DNA from: Leptospira ryugenii
GTDB lineage: Bacteria; Spirochaetota; Leptospiria; Leptospirales; Leptospiraceae
Direction of reading: 5' to 3'
Assembly (NCBI RefSeq): GCF_003114855.1
Contig: NZ_BFBB01000002.1
Location: forward strand, 496,001-560,000
Length of the DNA: 64,000 bases
The position numbers were made by a program, and so were the translations under genes. Positions 8,270 through 18,189 of the stretch are shown here, one piece after another (the stretch's first letter is position 1; every line of letters begins with the position of its first letter). The notes beneath the pieces are model-generated. The model was not told where the DNA came from. It was given only the letters and a program-made list of their open reading frames with translations, and ran no database searches.

Positions 8270-9238
8270 ATGCCCCAAGCGGTAAATTTTGATGAGTGTT
8301 TTCAAACATTTCCTAAATTGGATAGCCCTGAGGATTTAGATGCTTTCTGGAAAGAAGGCTTCCAAATATTGAAGAAAATTCCGATCAAAGAGAGTTACAA
8401 AACGGTATTGAAGGGCTCATTTATTTGGGAGTCTTTAAACGAAGTTAGTTTCCAAAGTGTTGGAAACTATACCATTCACGGAAAACTTGCCATTCCTAGG
8501 AAACGGGGAGATAGACCTGTCGTTGTTTTTTTTCATGACTATCTGGGTGGTGAAGAGGAACTTCATAAAGGTTACTCGGAGTTGGGTGTGGCACAGTTGC
8601 ACATAACCTTACGAGGCCACGGTGCTGACATGGTCCAAGCACCTGTGGATTTAAATACTGGAAAGATATTAGCAAATTGGTCTCCGAATTATTTTGCAGA
8701 AGGTTTAGAGAACAAGGAAGATTTTTATATGCGCAAACTCTATTTGGATGTTGTACGCACTATAGAATTTTTACGATTATCCGATGGCATTGATGGAGAT
8801 AAGATAATCCTTCATGGTAAATCCTTAGGTTCAGCTCTTGCCGTTTTTGGTGCGGCTTATTCTGATCGTGTAAAAGGATTGATTTTGGAAACTCCAAACT
8901 TTTGTTATATTGATAAAGACCAAATCTCTTTGAAGCAAAATCCCTGGATCAGAGAACTCACGCCAAGTTTAGAGAAAAGAGCTACGAAAAAAGTGGATTA
9001 TAAAAAATCCCTCGCATATTTTGATGTGATCCATTTGGCAAAAAAAATTAAAATACCTGCCTTGTTTACCTGTGGGATGGAAGATCAAATCTCTCATCCG
9101 AAATCAATTTTCGCTTTATTCAATCATATGAATTGCGATAAAAGGATGCAAATTTATCCGAATGAAGGAAATGAAGCCGGCAAAGAAAAACAAATTCAAG
9201 TTAACATTGATTTTGTTAAAGAAATCTTAGCTCTCTAA
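8270..9238 (+). CDS. Alpha/beta hydrolase of the acetyl xylan esterase (CE7-like) fold
   Basis: 322 residues. It shows the CE7-type pattern RGHG (115-118) and a nucleophile elbow GKSLG with Ser185, and Asp272 in GMEDQISHP fits the acid. The position where CE7 enzymes carry the catalytic His (YPNEGNEAGK, residue 301) is Asn, so the triad looks incomplete. It has no signal peptide. It could be a non-catalytic or altered esterase, or another residue may substitute. It sits between folD and cysS with 1- and 10-base gaps, so it is probably cotranscribed with housekeeping genes. Confidence 0.8.
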   Translation: MPQAVNFDECFQTFPKLDSPEDLDAFWKEGFQILKKIPIKESYKTVLKGSFIWESLNEVSFQSVGNYTIHGKLAIPRKRGDRPVVVFFHDYLGGEEELHKGYSELGVAQLHITLRGHGADMVQAPVDLNTGKILANWSPNYFAEGLENKEDFYMRKLYLDVVRTIEFLRLSDGIDGDKIILHGKSLGSALAVFGAAYSDRVKGLILETPNFCYIDKDQISLKQNPWIRELTPSLEKRATKKVDYKKSLAYFDVIHLAKKIKIPALFTCGMEDQISHPKSIFALFNHMNCDKRMQIYPNEGNEAGKEKQIQVNIDFVKEILAL

Positions 9239-9248
9239 ATTATAAAAT

Positions 9249-10703
9249 ATGGACTTTCTTTTTTATAATACAAAAACCGGAAAAAAAGAAGTTTTTAAAC
9301 CGAAAGATCCAAGTGAAGTAAAGATTTATTCATGTGGTCCTACGGTTTATAATTTTGCTCACATAGGAAATTTACGGTCTTTTCTTTTTGTAGATATATT
9401 ACGGAGAAGCCTTAAACTGGCAGGTTTTCAATTAAACCAAACCATGAATATAACGGATATCGATGATAAAATCATTCGAGAAGCCATAGCAAATCATATG
9501 TCAGTGGAAGAGTTTACAAAGCCCTGGACTGAACGTTTTTTTGAGGATTTAAAATCTTTACATGTAGATTTAGTAGAAAATTACCCTAGAGCTACCGAGT
9601 CGATTCATGATATGATCTCAATCGTTCATAAACTCATTGAGAATGGTTTTGCCTATGAAAAGGACGGAAGTATCTATTATTCTATTCAAAAGTTCGAAAA
9701 CTATGGAAAGTTATCGCATATTGATGTGAGTGGAATGAAATCAGGAGCCCGATACGATGCAGATGAGTATGAAAAAGAGGATGTACGGGATTTTGTTTTG
9801 TGGAAGAACAGAAAGACTGAGGATGAAAAGGCCTGGGAAACAGACTTAGGGATAGGTAGACCTGGCTGGCACTTGGAATGTTCAGCGATGATCAGAAAGG
9901 TGTATGATTCTGGTATTGATATCCATACAGGTGGAATTGATCTTCTTTTTCCCCATCATGAAAATGAGGTAGCTCTATCAGAGGGAGCATTTCCTGAAGA
10001 ACAATTTGTTGGCACTTGGTTACACTGTGAACATCTGCTAGTGGACTCTGAGAAAATGTCAAAAAGCAAAGGTAATTTTTATACCTTGAGAGATTTGTTG
10101 GATTTAGGTCATTCTCTTGATGCGATTCGATTCCATTTAATCTCTGTTCACTACCGTTCAAAATTGAATTTTTCTCTGAAACATTTACCAGAGTCCAAAC
10201 AAGCCATTGAGAGGATACAAACTGCACTGACTCGTTTGTTAAAGGATTCAGGCTATCTTACTGATTCGGAGGTAAAGAGAGCTATTTTAGAAATTAAAAA
10301 GGAAGTTACTTACCAATCATTTAGTAAGGTTATAGTAGAATTTGAGGAAGCCCTAAAGGATGATTTAAATCTCCCGAAAGCACTTGCCTCAGTATTTGAT
10401 TTTGTAAGAGAGACAAATTCTGCTCTTGACCAAGAAACATGGTCGATCGATTTAAAAAAAGAAGCTGTCAGAGTTTTCCAAATCTTTGATTCCGTATTAG
10501 CTGTTCTTCGATTTACTGAACCAGATGTTGGTTTACCTACAGACCTTGTCCAAGAAATTGAAATGCTCATTGCCAAAAGAGCAGAGGCAAAAAAGAACAA
10601 ACAGTACGATATTGCTGATAAGATACGAAAGGAGCTACTTGAAAAAGGCATTACTCTTTTGGATACCAAAGACGGAACAACTTCATGGAAAAAAAGCCCT
10701 TAG
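9249..10703 (+). CDS. cysS: Cysteinyl-tRNA synthetase
   Basis: 484 residues, class I. The N-terminus has CGPTVYNFAHIGNLRS with the zinc Cys and the HIGH-type motif HIGN; the remaining zinc ligands fit GWHLECSAM and FPHHENE. The KMSKS loop is EKMSKSKGN. A helical C-terminal domain follows, as in the standard enzyme. It attaches cysteine to tRNA-Cys. Its last 19 bases overlap the start of the RNA methyltransferase gene, a pairing of cysS with an SpoU methyltransferase that recurs in many bacteria. Confidence 0.97.
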   Translation: MDFLFYNTKTGKKEVFKPKDPSEVKIYSCGPTVYNFAHIGNLRSFLFVDILRRSLKLAGFQLNQTMNITDIDDKIIREAIANHMSVEEFTKPWTERFFEDLKSLHVDLVENYPRATESIHDMISIVHKLIENGFAYEKDGSIYYSIQKFENYGKLSHIDVSGMKSGARYDADEYEKEDVRDFVLWKNRKTEDEKAWETDLGIGRPGWHLECSAMIRKVYDSGIDIHTGGIDLLFPHHENEVALSEGAFPEEQFVGTWLHCEHLLVDSEKMSKSKGNFYTLRDLLDLGHSLDAIRFHLISVHYRSKLNFSLKHLPESKQAIERIQTALTRLLKDSGYLTDSEVKRAILEIKKEVTYQSFSKVIVEFEEALKDDLNLPKALASVFDFVRETNSALDQETWSIDLKKEAVRVFQIFDSVLAVLRFTEPDVGLPTDLVQEIEMLIAKRAEAKKNKQYDIADKIRKELLEKGITLLDTKDGTTSWKKSP

Positions 10704-11455
10704 AAATCCTCTTCGGAAAGAGAAATTTTTTTGAATTTCTGGAATCCTTAGATTCTATGACTCCCGAAAAAGGTGTGTCCTCTATCCGTGAAGTTTTGCT
10801 AAAAGATTCCATCTCTTCGGAGGAAAAACGCAGGATCTCTTCGCTCTTGCCTTCTCATACTAAGATTAAAACTCTTTCCCTAAAAGAGCTAGATCGTATC
10901 GCAATGGACAAAAACCACCAAGGCTATGTGATCCTTAGACAAAGGCAAAAACAATTAACAGCTTTGAATTGGGAACAGTTCAAAGAGAATGTGGGGCCAG
11001 GTGAAGGGCCAATTTTGATTTTGGATAGAATCCAAGATCCAGGCAATCTTGGAAACTTGATTCGAACCGCAGAATGCCTAGGAGTCAAACATATCGTACT
11101 CTCTGACAGGGACACTGCTCCTATTTCTCCCGTGGTCGAAAAATCATCGGCTGGTGCCATCCATCATGTTCATATATATCGCTTTGCAAATTTAAATTCA
11201 GCGATTGAGCGTTTAAAAGAAAAAGAGTATTGGATTTTAGCAACCGATGAGGAAGGAACTGAAGAAGTTTGGGATGACCTACCTTCTGCCGAGCAAATTG
11301 CTATCATTATGGGTAACGAAGGTGAAGGAATCAAAAGAATCTTGTTGGAATCAGCGGATTACATTGCTAGGATTCCTCTATATGGTTCCATATCCTCTTT
11401 GAATGTTGTGGTTGCATGTGGTATTACCTTAGATAGAGTCTGTAGCAGAGGTTAA
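10685..11455 (+). CDS. SpoU/TrmH-family RNA 2'-O-methyltransferase (RlmB-like)
   Basis: 256 residues with a short N-terminal substrate-binding domain (about 1-85) followed by the SPOUT knot domain. The three family motifs are visible: ILDRIQDPGNLGNLIRTAE, IIMGNEGEGI and SSLNVVVA. These bind S-adenosylmethionine and the target ribose. The architecture matches RlmB/TrmH group enzymes that methylate 23S rRNA or tRNA; which one is not decidable here. It begins inside cysS and is followed after 4 bases by a lipase-like gene. Confidence 0.9.
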   Translation: MEKKPLEILFGKRNFFEFLESLDSMTPEKGVSSIREVLLKDSISSEEKRRISSLLPSHTKIKTLSLKELDRIAMDKNHQGYVILRQRQKQLTALNWEQFKENVGPGEGPILILDRIQDPGNLGNLIRTAECLGVKHIVLSDRDTAPISPVVEKSSAGAIHHVHIYRFANLNSAIERLKEKEYWILATDEEGTEEVWDDLPSAEQIAIIMGNEGEGIKRILLESADYIARIPLYGSISSLNVVVACGITLDRVCSRG

Positions 11456-11459
11456 TCGG

Positions 11460-12539
11460 TTGAAGAGAATCTTCTCTTTTTTGTGTATACTCTTCCTTAC
11501 GAATGGCTGCTTGTACTATGTTTGGAAAAAAGAGTTTGCAACCGAAGAGCGAAACAACGAGGCTCTCACTCTTTCCTTGTTAAATGTTATACAAAATCCA
11601 AACCAAGAACTCTTCTCGTTTACTCCTGCCCTCAGCAGAGACTTAGCGGACTGGCAATACCAAGAAAGTTCTCTGTTCCAGTCTGGTGAAAAACCGAAAT
11701 TGATTTACATCCATGGTTGGAATCCAATCGAAAGAGACTCAGATCCGTTTACCTCTAGAAGTCGTAAGATCCTAAATATACAAGGCACATTTAAAAATGG
11801 TATCATTTATTTCCAAGAGAACCTATCGGGCGTGAAGGATCAATTTGAACTTTATCTATTCACATATCGTACCTCAAACGGGATCATCTTCAATGGTGAG
11901 GGATTCAATGATTTTCTAAACCGTAAATTCAAACCTACAGACAAAGTGTTTGTCATTGCACATTCTATGGGTGGTCTTGTCACCCGTGCCGCAATGAAAT
12001 CCAATCGCTACCAGAAAGATATGATAGATGGTGTAGCTACTTTGGCATCTCCTATCTTTGGTTCTCCATTTGCATCTAAACAATATATGAGTAATAACTC
12101 CACTTTTGTCACAGAGATTACTGGTTTTTTATTAGAAACCCAAGGTGGTTCTGACCTTACACATACAAATACGGGTTTAGGACAGAGTACAATCAGCGGT
12201 TCAACAAATCTTGTTTTAGATGTTTTGAACCAAGATTTTCCTTATAATGCAAAGTTTCTTACTTTCTCTGGCGTGCTTACTTCATGCAATGGTGCTGAAA
12301 CTTTTTATTACAGAACTGGTTGCCAAATCCTTGCGCAGTCCTCTCCAAGTTTTCCTTTCAATGATGGGATTGTGCCTGAAAACAGTGCCTGGATGGGAGC
12401 TTCGGGATCCAAACGCTTTCAAATCAATGGCTTTGACCATTCTATGATGGCCTTCCAAACAACAAATGTAGATGATGCGAATGCTAAAGCATACTACGAA
12501 CAAGTGATCAGAGAAATTAGGTCCTCGTTTCTTCCATAA
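11460..12539 (+). CDS. Lipase-like alpha/beta hydrolase, probable lipoprotein
   Basis: 359 residues from a TTG start with an AGAGG ribosome site just before it. The N-terminus MKRIFSFLCILFLTNGC is a signal peptide ending in a spirochaete-type lipobox, so Cys17 is probably lipidated. The nucleophile elbow VIAHSMGGLVTRA is typical of lipases, an early IHGWNP fits the oxyanion-hole HG motif, and NGFDHSMM near the end offers a catalytic His. Likely an envelope esterase or lipase of unknown substrate. Its end overlaps the convergent symporter gene by 23 bases. Confidence 0.82.
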   Translation: MKRIFSFLCILFLTNGCLYYVWKKEFATEERNNEALTLSLLNVIQNPNQELFSFTPALSRDLADWQYQESSLFQSGEKPKLIYIHGWNPIERDSDPFTSRSRKILNIQGTFKNGIIYFQENLSGVKDQFELYLFTYRTSNGIIFNGEGFNDFLNRKFKPTDKVFVIAHSMGGLVTRAAMKSNRYQKDMIDGVATLASPIFGSPFASKQYMSNNSTFVTEITGFLLETQGGSDLTHTNTGLGQSTISGSTNLVLDVLNQDFPYNAKFLTFSGVLTSCNGAETFYYRTGCQILAQSSPSFPFNDGIVPENSAWMGASGSKRFQINGFDHSMMAFQTTNVDDANAKAYYEQVIREIRSSFLP

Positions 12540-14256
12540 ATTTTCGGATCGAGTAAACAAGAAAAGTGCTTCCAAAGGCAAAACCGACTGCATAGCTGAG
12601 GATCATTTCTCTGTCCCATAACATTGCTTTGATGAGCAATAGTCCAATTAAAATCACAGAAAATCCTGAGAAAACGCCTAAGAAGGAAAACAAAAGATTG
12701 GATGAAAACTCTGGCTGCTTTTCTTCCAATCTTTTGTACAAGCCCCGCCAGAAGTAATGAGGAGGTTTCGTTGTTTCATAAAATGATTTTAACCGGAGTA
12801 AGTCAGTAGGCGGAAAAATCCAAGTGCTAAACAATAGAATGAATATAGATAAAAAGGATGTAAAAACCACAGTATAAGGAAAAATAAGACCTAATACTCG
12901 TGATGCGATGATATATAGAACGGGAGAAAGGATAATGGCAAGGATTTCCGTTTTTGCAGTGATTTTCCAATAGTACCACCTAGCAATAAGGATAAATCCG
13001 ATTCCGGAACTTGCTTCTAACAAAAAGACCCAAGCACCTTTGATAGTCTCGAGTCCAAAGATGGCTAAGAGGATGGACAAAGCCCCTGTGATCGTCTGCA
13101 CAAGGTATGACACCTTTAAATAGTATTGGTCCTCTTTCTTTGGTTTAACAAAGGGTTTCCAGAAATCGGATACCAAATAACTGGCACCCCAATTGAGATG
13201 AGTAGCGACTGTGGAAAGATAAGCAGCCAAAAATGCACTTAAAAGTAATCCCTTGATACCAGGAGGTAACCCTAATTGTAAAAATAATAAAAATCCCTTT
13301 CCACTTTCTTCGGCTGTCAAGTTGGGAAAGGCAATGAGAGACGCAAGCGCCACAAGAATCCAAGGCCAGGGACGTAAAAAATAATGTGCAAGTACGAACC
13401 AAAGGGAACTCTTGACCGCGGCTTTCTCATCTTTAGTTGCCAAAATCCTTTGGGCAATGTAACCACCTCCTCCAGGTTCCGAGCCAGGATACCAACTCGA
13501 CCACCAAATTACAGTTAGCATGATAATGAAATGGGAGAGTGGTAAACTACCACTAGAACCAAAGCTTGGAAAAAAATACAGTTGTTCGGGCTTTAGATTT
13601 TGGACTAGAGATTGTATACCACCGATCTCTTTCACATCCAAAACAAAGTAGGCATACAGGATACAACCAAACCATGCCAAAAAAAATTGGAAGACATCAA
13701 TATAAGAGATGCCTCTAAGCCCTCCAATTGCGGTATACACGATTCCTAGAACCATTATGCCTGTTAGGATTTGCCAATCAGGTAGAACAGGGAAAAATAC
13801 CTGGATGATCTTAAGCATGGCAAGATTCACCCAACCCAAAATGATCAAATTGAGTATCCCACCAATAAAGATAGCTTTAAATCCTCTCAGTACATTTGCT
13901 TCGCTTCCTGAATACCGTATATGGATAAGCTCTAAGTCCGTCATTGCACCCGATCGCTTCCACAAACGAGAAAAAAAGAAAACGGTTACGAGTCCACTGA
14001 GGGACATATACCACCATAACCAGTTTCCAGAGATTCCATCAGACCGAACAATTTCAGTCACAGCAAGCGGTGTATCAGCGGCAAAAGTTGTGGCCACCAT
14101 GGCTGTGCCGGAAACAAACCAAGTCATAGATCCTTCCGCTTGGAAATATTCTTTTAAGGTTTTATTTTGTTTTTCTTGGGATATTTTTAAGATAATGAAT
14201 ATAATGATAAAAGGAAGGAAAAATAGAACCAAATCAAGTAAGTGAAAGGAAATCAT
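12517..14256 (-). CDS. Sodium:solute symporter (SSS) family transporter
   Basis: 579 residues with about 13-14 hydrophobic segments. The N-terminal stretch SGTAMVATTFAADTPLAVTE matches the SSS fold's first sodium-binding helix, and GGLRGISYIDVFQF corresponds to the conserved region after TM5. SSS proteins (PutP, PanF, SglT) couple sodium to uptake of sugars, amino acids or vitamins; the substrate is not evident. The ATG overlaps the stop of hisF by 4 bases (ATGA), so it is translated as the last gene of the lptD-gatCA-hisF run. Confidence 0.9.
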   Translation of the reverse strand: MISFHLLDLVLFFLPFIIIFIILKISQEKQNKTLKEYFQAEGSMTWFVSGTAMVATTFAADTPLAVTEIVRSDGISGNWLWWYMSLSGLVTVFFFSRLWKRSGAMTDLELIHIRYSGSEANVLRGFKAIFIGGILNLIILGWVNLAMLKIIQVFFPVLPDWQILTGIMVLGIVYTAIGGLRGISYIDVFQFFLAWFGCILYAYFVLDVKEIGGIQSLVQNLKPEQLYFFPSFGSSGSLPLSHFIIMLTVIWWSSWYPGSEPGGGGYIAQRILATKDEKAAVKSSLWFVLAHYFLRPWPWILVALASLIAFPNLTAEESGKGFLLFLQLGLPPGIKGLLLSAFLAAYLSTVATHLNWGASYLVSDFWKPFVKPKKEDQYYLKVSYLVQTITGALSILLAIFGLETIKGAWVFLLEASSGIGFILIARWYYWKITAKTEILAIILSPVLYIIASRVLGLIFPYTVVFTSFLSIFILLFSTWIFPPTDLLRLKSFYETTKPPHYFWRGLYKRLEEKQPEFSSNLLFSFLGVFSGFSVILIGLLLIKAMLWDREMILSYAVGFAFGSTFLVYSIRKFMEETRT

Positions 14257-15029
14257 AACCTAACTTTGATTCCCATCTCTCTCATCGTCTGTTTGGTTTC
14301 TTGGATAGAGAAAACTCCAAAATGAAAAATGGAAGCTGCGAGTACGGCATCTGCTCCACCCCTGAGGATAGCCTCAGCCATATGTTCCGGATTGCCAGCG
14401 CCACCGGATGCAATGATGGGTATAGTTAGATTCTGGGTAAATAGTTTCAGAACGTTGATGTCAAAGCCGTCTTTTGTTCCATCTTTGTCCATAGAGGTAA
14501 GTAAAATTTCGCCGGCTCCTTGCTCTTGAGCTTCTGCCCCCCAATCCAAAGCCTCTCGCCCTGTCTCCGTTCTACCTCCATTTAGATATATTTCATGTCT
14601 CTTTCTTTCATGATTGTATTTTGTATCAATCGCGCAAACGATGCACTGTGAACCGTATATCTCACTTGCTTCTCGTAAGAGTTCAGGTCTTTTAAATGCC
14701 GCGGTATTGATGGATACCTTATCAGCTCCTCGGTTAAGTACGGAACGTACATCATCTAAACTACGAATGCCGCCGCCTACAGTGAATGGAATGAACAATT
14801 TATTCGCAACTTCTTCAACCAAATGAAGGAGAATGTCTCGTTTATCTACAGAAGCCGTGATATCTAAAAAGCATAGTTCATCTGCCTTATTCTCTTCGTA
14901 AGCCACAGCGCAAGAAACGGGATCTCCAGCATCTACAAGGTTTACAAAATTCACACCCTTGACTACCCTACCATCTTTAATATCTAGGCAAGGGATAACA
15001 CGTTTGGTGAGTTCATCTGTAGCTATCAT
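14253..15029 (-). CDS. hisF: Imidazole glycerol phosphate synthase, cyclase subunit
   Basis: 258 residues forming a TIM barrel. Typical HisF patterns are [19 protein letters not shown] at the start (with the catalytic Asp), FTVGGGIRS, and [13 protein letters not shown] with the phosphate loop near the C-terminus. With HisH it converts PRFAR and ammonia to IGP and AICAR in histidine synthesis. HisH is not adjacent; the neighbours are gatA and a symporter, each overlapping by 4 bases. Confidence 0.96.
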   Translation of the reverse strand: MIATDELTKRVIPCLDIKDGRVVKGVNFVNLVDAGDPVSCAVAYEENKADELCFLDITASVDKRDILLHLVEEVANKLFIPFTVGGGIRSLDDVRSVLNRGADKVSINTAAFKRPELLREASEIYGSQCIVCAIDTKYNHERKRHEIYLNGGRTETGREALDWGAEAQEQGAGEILLTSMDKDGTKDGFDINVLKLFTQNLTIPIIASGGAGNPEHMAEAILRGGADAVLAASIFHFGVFSIQETKQTMREMGIKVRL

Positions 15030-16492
15030 CGAATTTCGTCCGGAAGACTGATCTTTGTTTCAGGAATTTTTTCTAACATCTTTGCAAAGGATAGTAGCTT
15101 TTCTTCTTCAAAATGATTGCAGGTGATTTGCAATCCGATGGGAAGCCCTTCACTGCTAAGGCCTGCAGGACAACTGATCGCTGGAACACCGGCAAGGTTT
15201 ACAGTAGTAGTTAGCACATCGGCTAGATACATCTGAATCGGGTCCTTTGTTTTTTCGCCTAAAGTGAAGGCAGTGCTTGGTGAGGTCGGCTGCAAAATAC
15301 AATCTACTTCCTGAAAAAAGGAGTCGTATTCTTTTTTTATCATCACTCTTGCTTTCTGTGCCTTACCGTAATAGGCATCATAATACCCTGAACTAAGACT
15401 GAATGTGCCTAACAAAATTCGTCTTTTTACTTCCTTTCCAAAACCTTTGGATCGAGATTCCACATATAAGTCTTCTAATCTGCCTTTGCCCTCGTCTCGT
15501 AAACCATAGCGAATCCCATCAAAACGTGATAGGTTTGAGGAGCATTCTGCTGTTGCAATCAGATAGTAAACAGGAATCGAATATTTGAAAGTACTAAAAT
15601 CCAATTCCTTGATTTCTGCACCCTCTTCTCTTAGTTTCGCTTTGATCTCCTCATATTTTTTTAGAACTGAAGGATCTAAATTTAGATCCTTCGATTTCAT
15701 AAAGCCAACTTTTACGCCTTTCCAAGTGCGTGCCTCTACTTTGTTAGAGAAAAACGATTTATCTTTGGCAGTGGTTTGGTCATGCGGATCGGCACCTTGG
15801 AGTATTTCAAATAGATCCACGATCGCATCCAGATCATTTCCAAAAGGGCCAATTTGGTCTAAACTTGATGCATAGGCTACAAGTCCATACCTAGATATAC
15901 GTCCATATGTGGGCTTTAAGCCCCAGATCCCGCAAAGAGAGGCTGGTTGACGGATCGATCCTCCTGTATCGGAACCTAAGGAAACGGACACCATGCCCGC
16001 TGCCACCGCTGCTGCAGAACCTCCACTCGATCCACCGGGAATACGACTTGTATCAAATGGATTTCTTGTGACTTGAAAAGCAGAATTTTCTGTCGAGCTT
16101 CCCATCGCAAATTCATCCATATTGGCGCGAGGAAGAAATATAAAACCTTTATCTTTTAGCTTTTGGATGACCGTTGCATCATATGGGGAGCGGAAATTCT
16201 CTAAGATTTTGGAAGAACAAGAGGTAATTTCGCCATCGATACAAATGTTATCTTTGATCGCAATGGGTATACCATCCCAAATAGATTTTGCCTTACCAGA
16301 CTTTCTCCGCTCGTCACTTTCTTTGGCTGCTGCGAGGATCTTATCCTCATTGATTGCCAAAAATGCCTTTATCTTCGGTTCTACTAATTTTATGCGTGTG
16401 AGATAGGATTGAACTAAATCGTTTGAAGTAAACGCATTGGAATTGAGTCCTGCTTTAATTTCTGCAAAAGTGAGTTTGTACAATTCGCTCAT
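15026..16492 (-). CDS. gatA: Aspartyl/glutamyl-tRNA amidotransferase subunit A
   Basis: 488 residues of the amidase signature family. The Ser-cisSer-Lys triad is visible: Lys in [10 protein letters not shown], the cis-Ser in [13 protein letters not shown] and the flanking signature [18 protein letters not shown]. GatA releases ammonia from glutamine for amidation of mischarged Glu- or Asp-tRNA by GatB. gatC lies directly upstream with a 4-base overlap. gatB is not in this window. Confidence 0.96.
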   Translation of the reverse strand: MSELYKLTFAEIKAGLNSNAFTSNDLVQSYLTRIKLVEPKIKAFLAINEDKILAAAKESDERRKSGKAKSIWDGIPIAIKDNICIDGEITSCSSKILENFRSPYDATVIQKLKDKGFIFLPRANMDEFAMGSSTENSAFQVTRNPFDTSRIPGGSSGGSAAAVAAGMVSVSLGSDTGGSIRQPASLCGIWGLKPTYGRISRYGLVAYASSLDQIGPFGNDLDAIVDLFEILQGADPHDQTTAKDKSFFSNKVEARTWKGVKVGFMKSKDLNLDPSVLKKYEEIKAKLREEGAEIKELDFSTFKYSIPVYYLIATAECSSNLSRFDGIRYGLRDEGKGRLEDLYVESRSKGFGKEVKRRILLGTFSLSSGYYDAYYGKAQKARVMIKKEYDSFFQEVDCILQPTSPSTAFTLGEKTKDPIQMYLADVLTTTVNLAGVPAISCPAGLSSEGLPIGLQITCNHFEEEKLLSFAKMLEKIPETKISLPDEIR

Positions 16493-16773
16493 GTTTCAAT
16501 AACCCTTGGCACTACCACATAACCATTTTCATAGGATGGTGCTATTTTTGCTAATTTCTCTCGTTCCAAATCATTTTCTTTGACATCTGGGCGTAACTGA
16601 TTCATCGTTAGTTGGTAAATCTCATCGTCAGAAATCGAAGAGGTGTCCAAACTCTTAATCTCGTCCACATAGCTTACGATTCTTGAAAAGTCATTTAACA
16701 TCCCACTAATTTCATCATCATGAATTGCGATTTTTGCTAAACTCGCGATATTTCTTAATTCTTTTTCGTCCAT
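16489..16773 (-). CDS. gatC: Aspartyl/glutamyl-tRNA amidotransferase subunit C
   Basis: 94 residues, the normal GatC size. The N-terminal part [19 protein letters not shown] and [19 protein letters not shown] are typical, as is the late LRPD segment. GatC wraps around GatA and GatB to hold the complex together. A good ribosome site (AGAGGAAG) precedes the ATG, and the stop overlaps the start of gatA. Confidence 0.95.
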   Translation of the reverse strand: MDEKELRNIASLAKIAIHDDEISGMLNDFSRIVSYVDEIKSLDTSSISDDEIYQLTMNQLRPDVKENDLEREKLAKIAPSYENGYVVVPRVIET

Positions 16774-16785
16774 TGACTTCCTCTT

Positions 16786-18186
16786 CTAATATGCATTACG
16801 GTCCAAAATTGCCTTAACAGGCGTTAGAAGTATAATTTTTATATCTAAAATCAAACTCCAATTCTCAATATAATATATATCTGCTTTGATTCTCTCTTCT
16901 ATCGAAGTATCACCACGAAGACCTTGTATTTGCGCCCAGCCAGTAATACCGGCTTTGGCCGCATGTCTTCGCATGTATTGATGGTGTTCATTTTGAAACT
17001 TCTCAACGTAATATGGTCTTTCTGGCCTAGGACCCACAACTGACATATCTCCCATCAACACATTGAAAAATTGTGGAATTTCGTCTAAGGACATTTTCCT
17101 GAGAAAGGCTCCAATTTTTGTAACTCTTGGATCGTTTTTAGTTGTCCAGAGAGTATCGGAATCCTTTTTTTCTTGTACGACCATCGATCTAAACTTTAAC
17201 ATTTGGAATTTTTTATGGTCTAAACCTACACGTTCTTGTTTATAAAAAACGGGTCCTTTGCTTGTACATTTAATCAAAAAGGCAATCAAAAGAAACAATG
17301 GACTAAATACGAGAATGAATCCTGTAGCAAAAAATATATCAAAGGTCCTTTTGACAACACGATTGTAGCCTAGACGAAGAGGGATGTTTCGAATAGAAAT
17401 GATGGGAATCCCATCCATCACTTCAACGCGTCCCTTAGCTGTAATGATCTCTTCGTAACTGGGTACAATTCTTAAATCCAATCCCAAATAATCTGCGATA
17501 TCGATCACTTCTTTGAGGTAGTTGCCTTCTTCATGAGAAAATGCATAAACAATAAGATCAATATCAGCTTCCTTTAGATAGCTCTCAAGATTGTTTGCGG
17601 CGGTGACAATGGGCAAACTTTGCTCTGCAAGAGATTCTTTACCAGAGACAAATCCTTTGACCTGGTAGCCATAAATAGTATGTTTGTTCAAACTATTTGC
17701 AAAATTAACAGCTTGTTTACTTGTTCCTAAAATTAATACAGATCGTAAATTGTAACCTTTCTTTCGGAGAAATTGAAGTACCTTTCTTAAAATAAAATGT
17801 CCGATTGCCGTTGACATCACTGTAGTCAAAGCAAAGTAAAGAATCACAAGTCGCGAAAAGCTTTCTCCTCTGAAGAAAAATAAAATCGCGAGTATAAGGA
17901 CTAAATTGATCAGAACACCAAATGTAATCGCAAAGAATTCATCAGTAAAGGAAAGTCCTCTTCTGGGATGATATAGATCAATCGATAAAAAAGATATGAC
18001 TTGGCTGATACCCAACACTGATCCAAGTATCAAATAACTTTTGAAATCGATAACGGTTCTTTGAAAGTCAGAATCATCTAAAAGATAATATCTTACACAA
18101 AAGGCTATTCCAAAACTTAGAAAAGTGATGAGTAAATCTGTAACTAAAAATAATAGTTTGAAAGATTGACTTCTTTCTTTTAGCAT
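16786..18186 (-). CDS. Polyprenyl-phosphate hexose-1-phosphate transferase (initiating sugar transferase)
   Basis: 466 residues of the WcaJ/WbaP architecture: four N-terminal membrane helices (about 1-125), a nucleotide-fold middle domain starting near LRSVLILGTSKQA, and the C-terminal transferase with GPVFYKQERVGLDHKKFQML, LRKMSLDEIPQF and VVGPRPE. Such enzymes load the first sugar phosphate onto undecaprenyl phosphate for exopolysaccharide or O-antigen assembly. It starts 3 bases after lptD, which suggests joint expression of surface-polysaccharide initiation and LPS export. The sugar is unknown. Confidence 0.92.
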   Translation of the reverse strand: MLKERSQSFKLLFLVTDLLITFLSFGIAFCVRYYLLDDSDFQRTVIDFKSYLILGSVLGISQVISFLSIDLYHPRRGLSFTDEFFAITFGVLINLVLILAILFFFRGESFSRLVILYFALTTVMSTAIGHFILRKVLQFLRKKGYNLRSVLILGTSKQAVNFANSLNKHTIYGYQVKGFVSGKESLAEQSLPIVTAANNLESYLKEADIDLIVYAFSHEEGNYLKEVIDIADYLGLDLRIVPSYEEIITAKGRVEVMDGIPIISIRNIPLRLGYNRVVKRTFDIFFATGFILVFSPLFLLIAFLIKCTSKGPVFYKQERVGLDHKKFQMLKFRSMVVQEKKDSDTLWTTKNDPRVTKIGAFLRKMSLDEIPQFFNVLMGDMSVVGPRPERPYYVEKFQNEHHQYMRRHAAKAGITGWAQIQGLRGDTSIEERIKADIYYIENWSLILDIKIILLTPVKAILDRNAY

Positions 18187-18189
18187 AAC

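Noticed and set aside
13709..14245. 178-codon open frame antisense to the SSS symporter
   Set aside because: Shadow of a membrane protein gene; no ribosome site and no recognisable domain.
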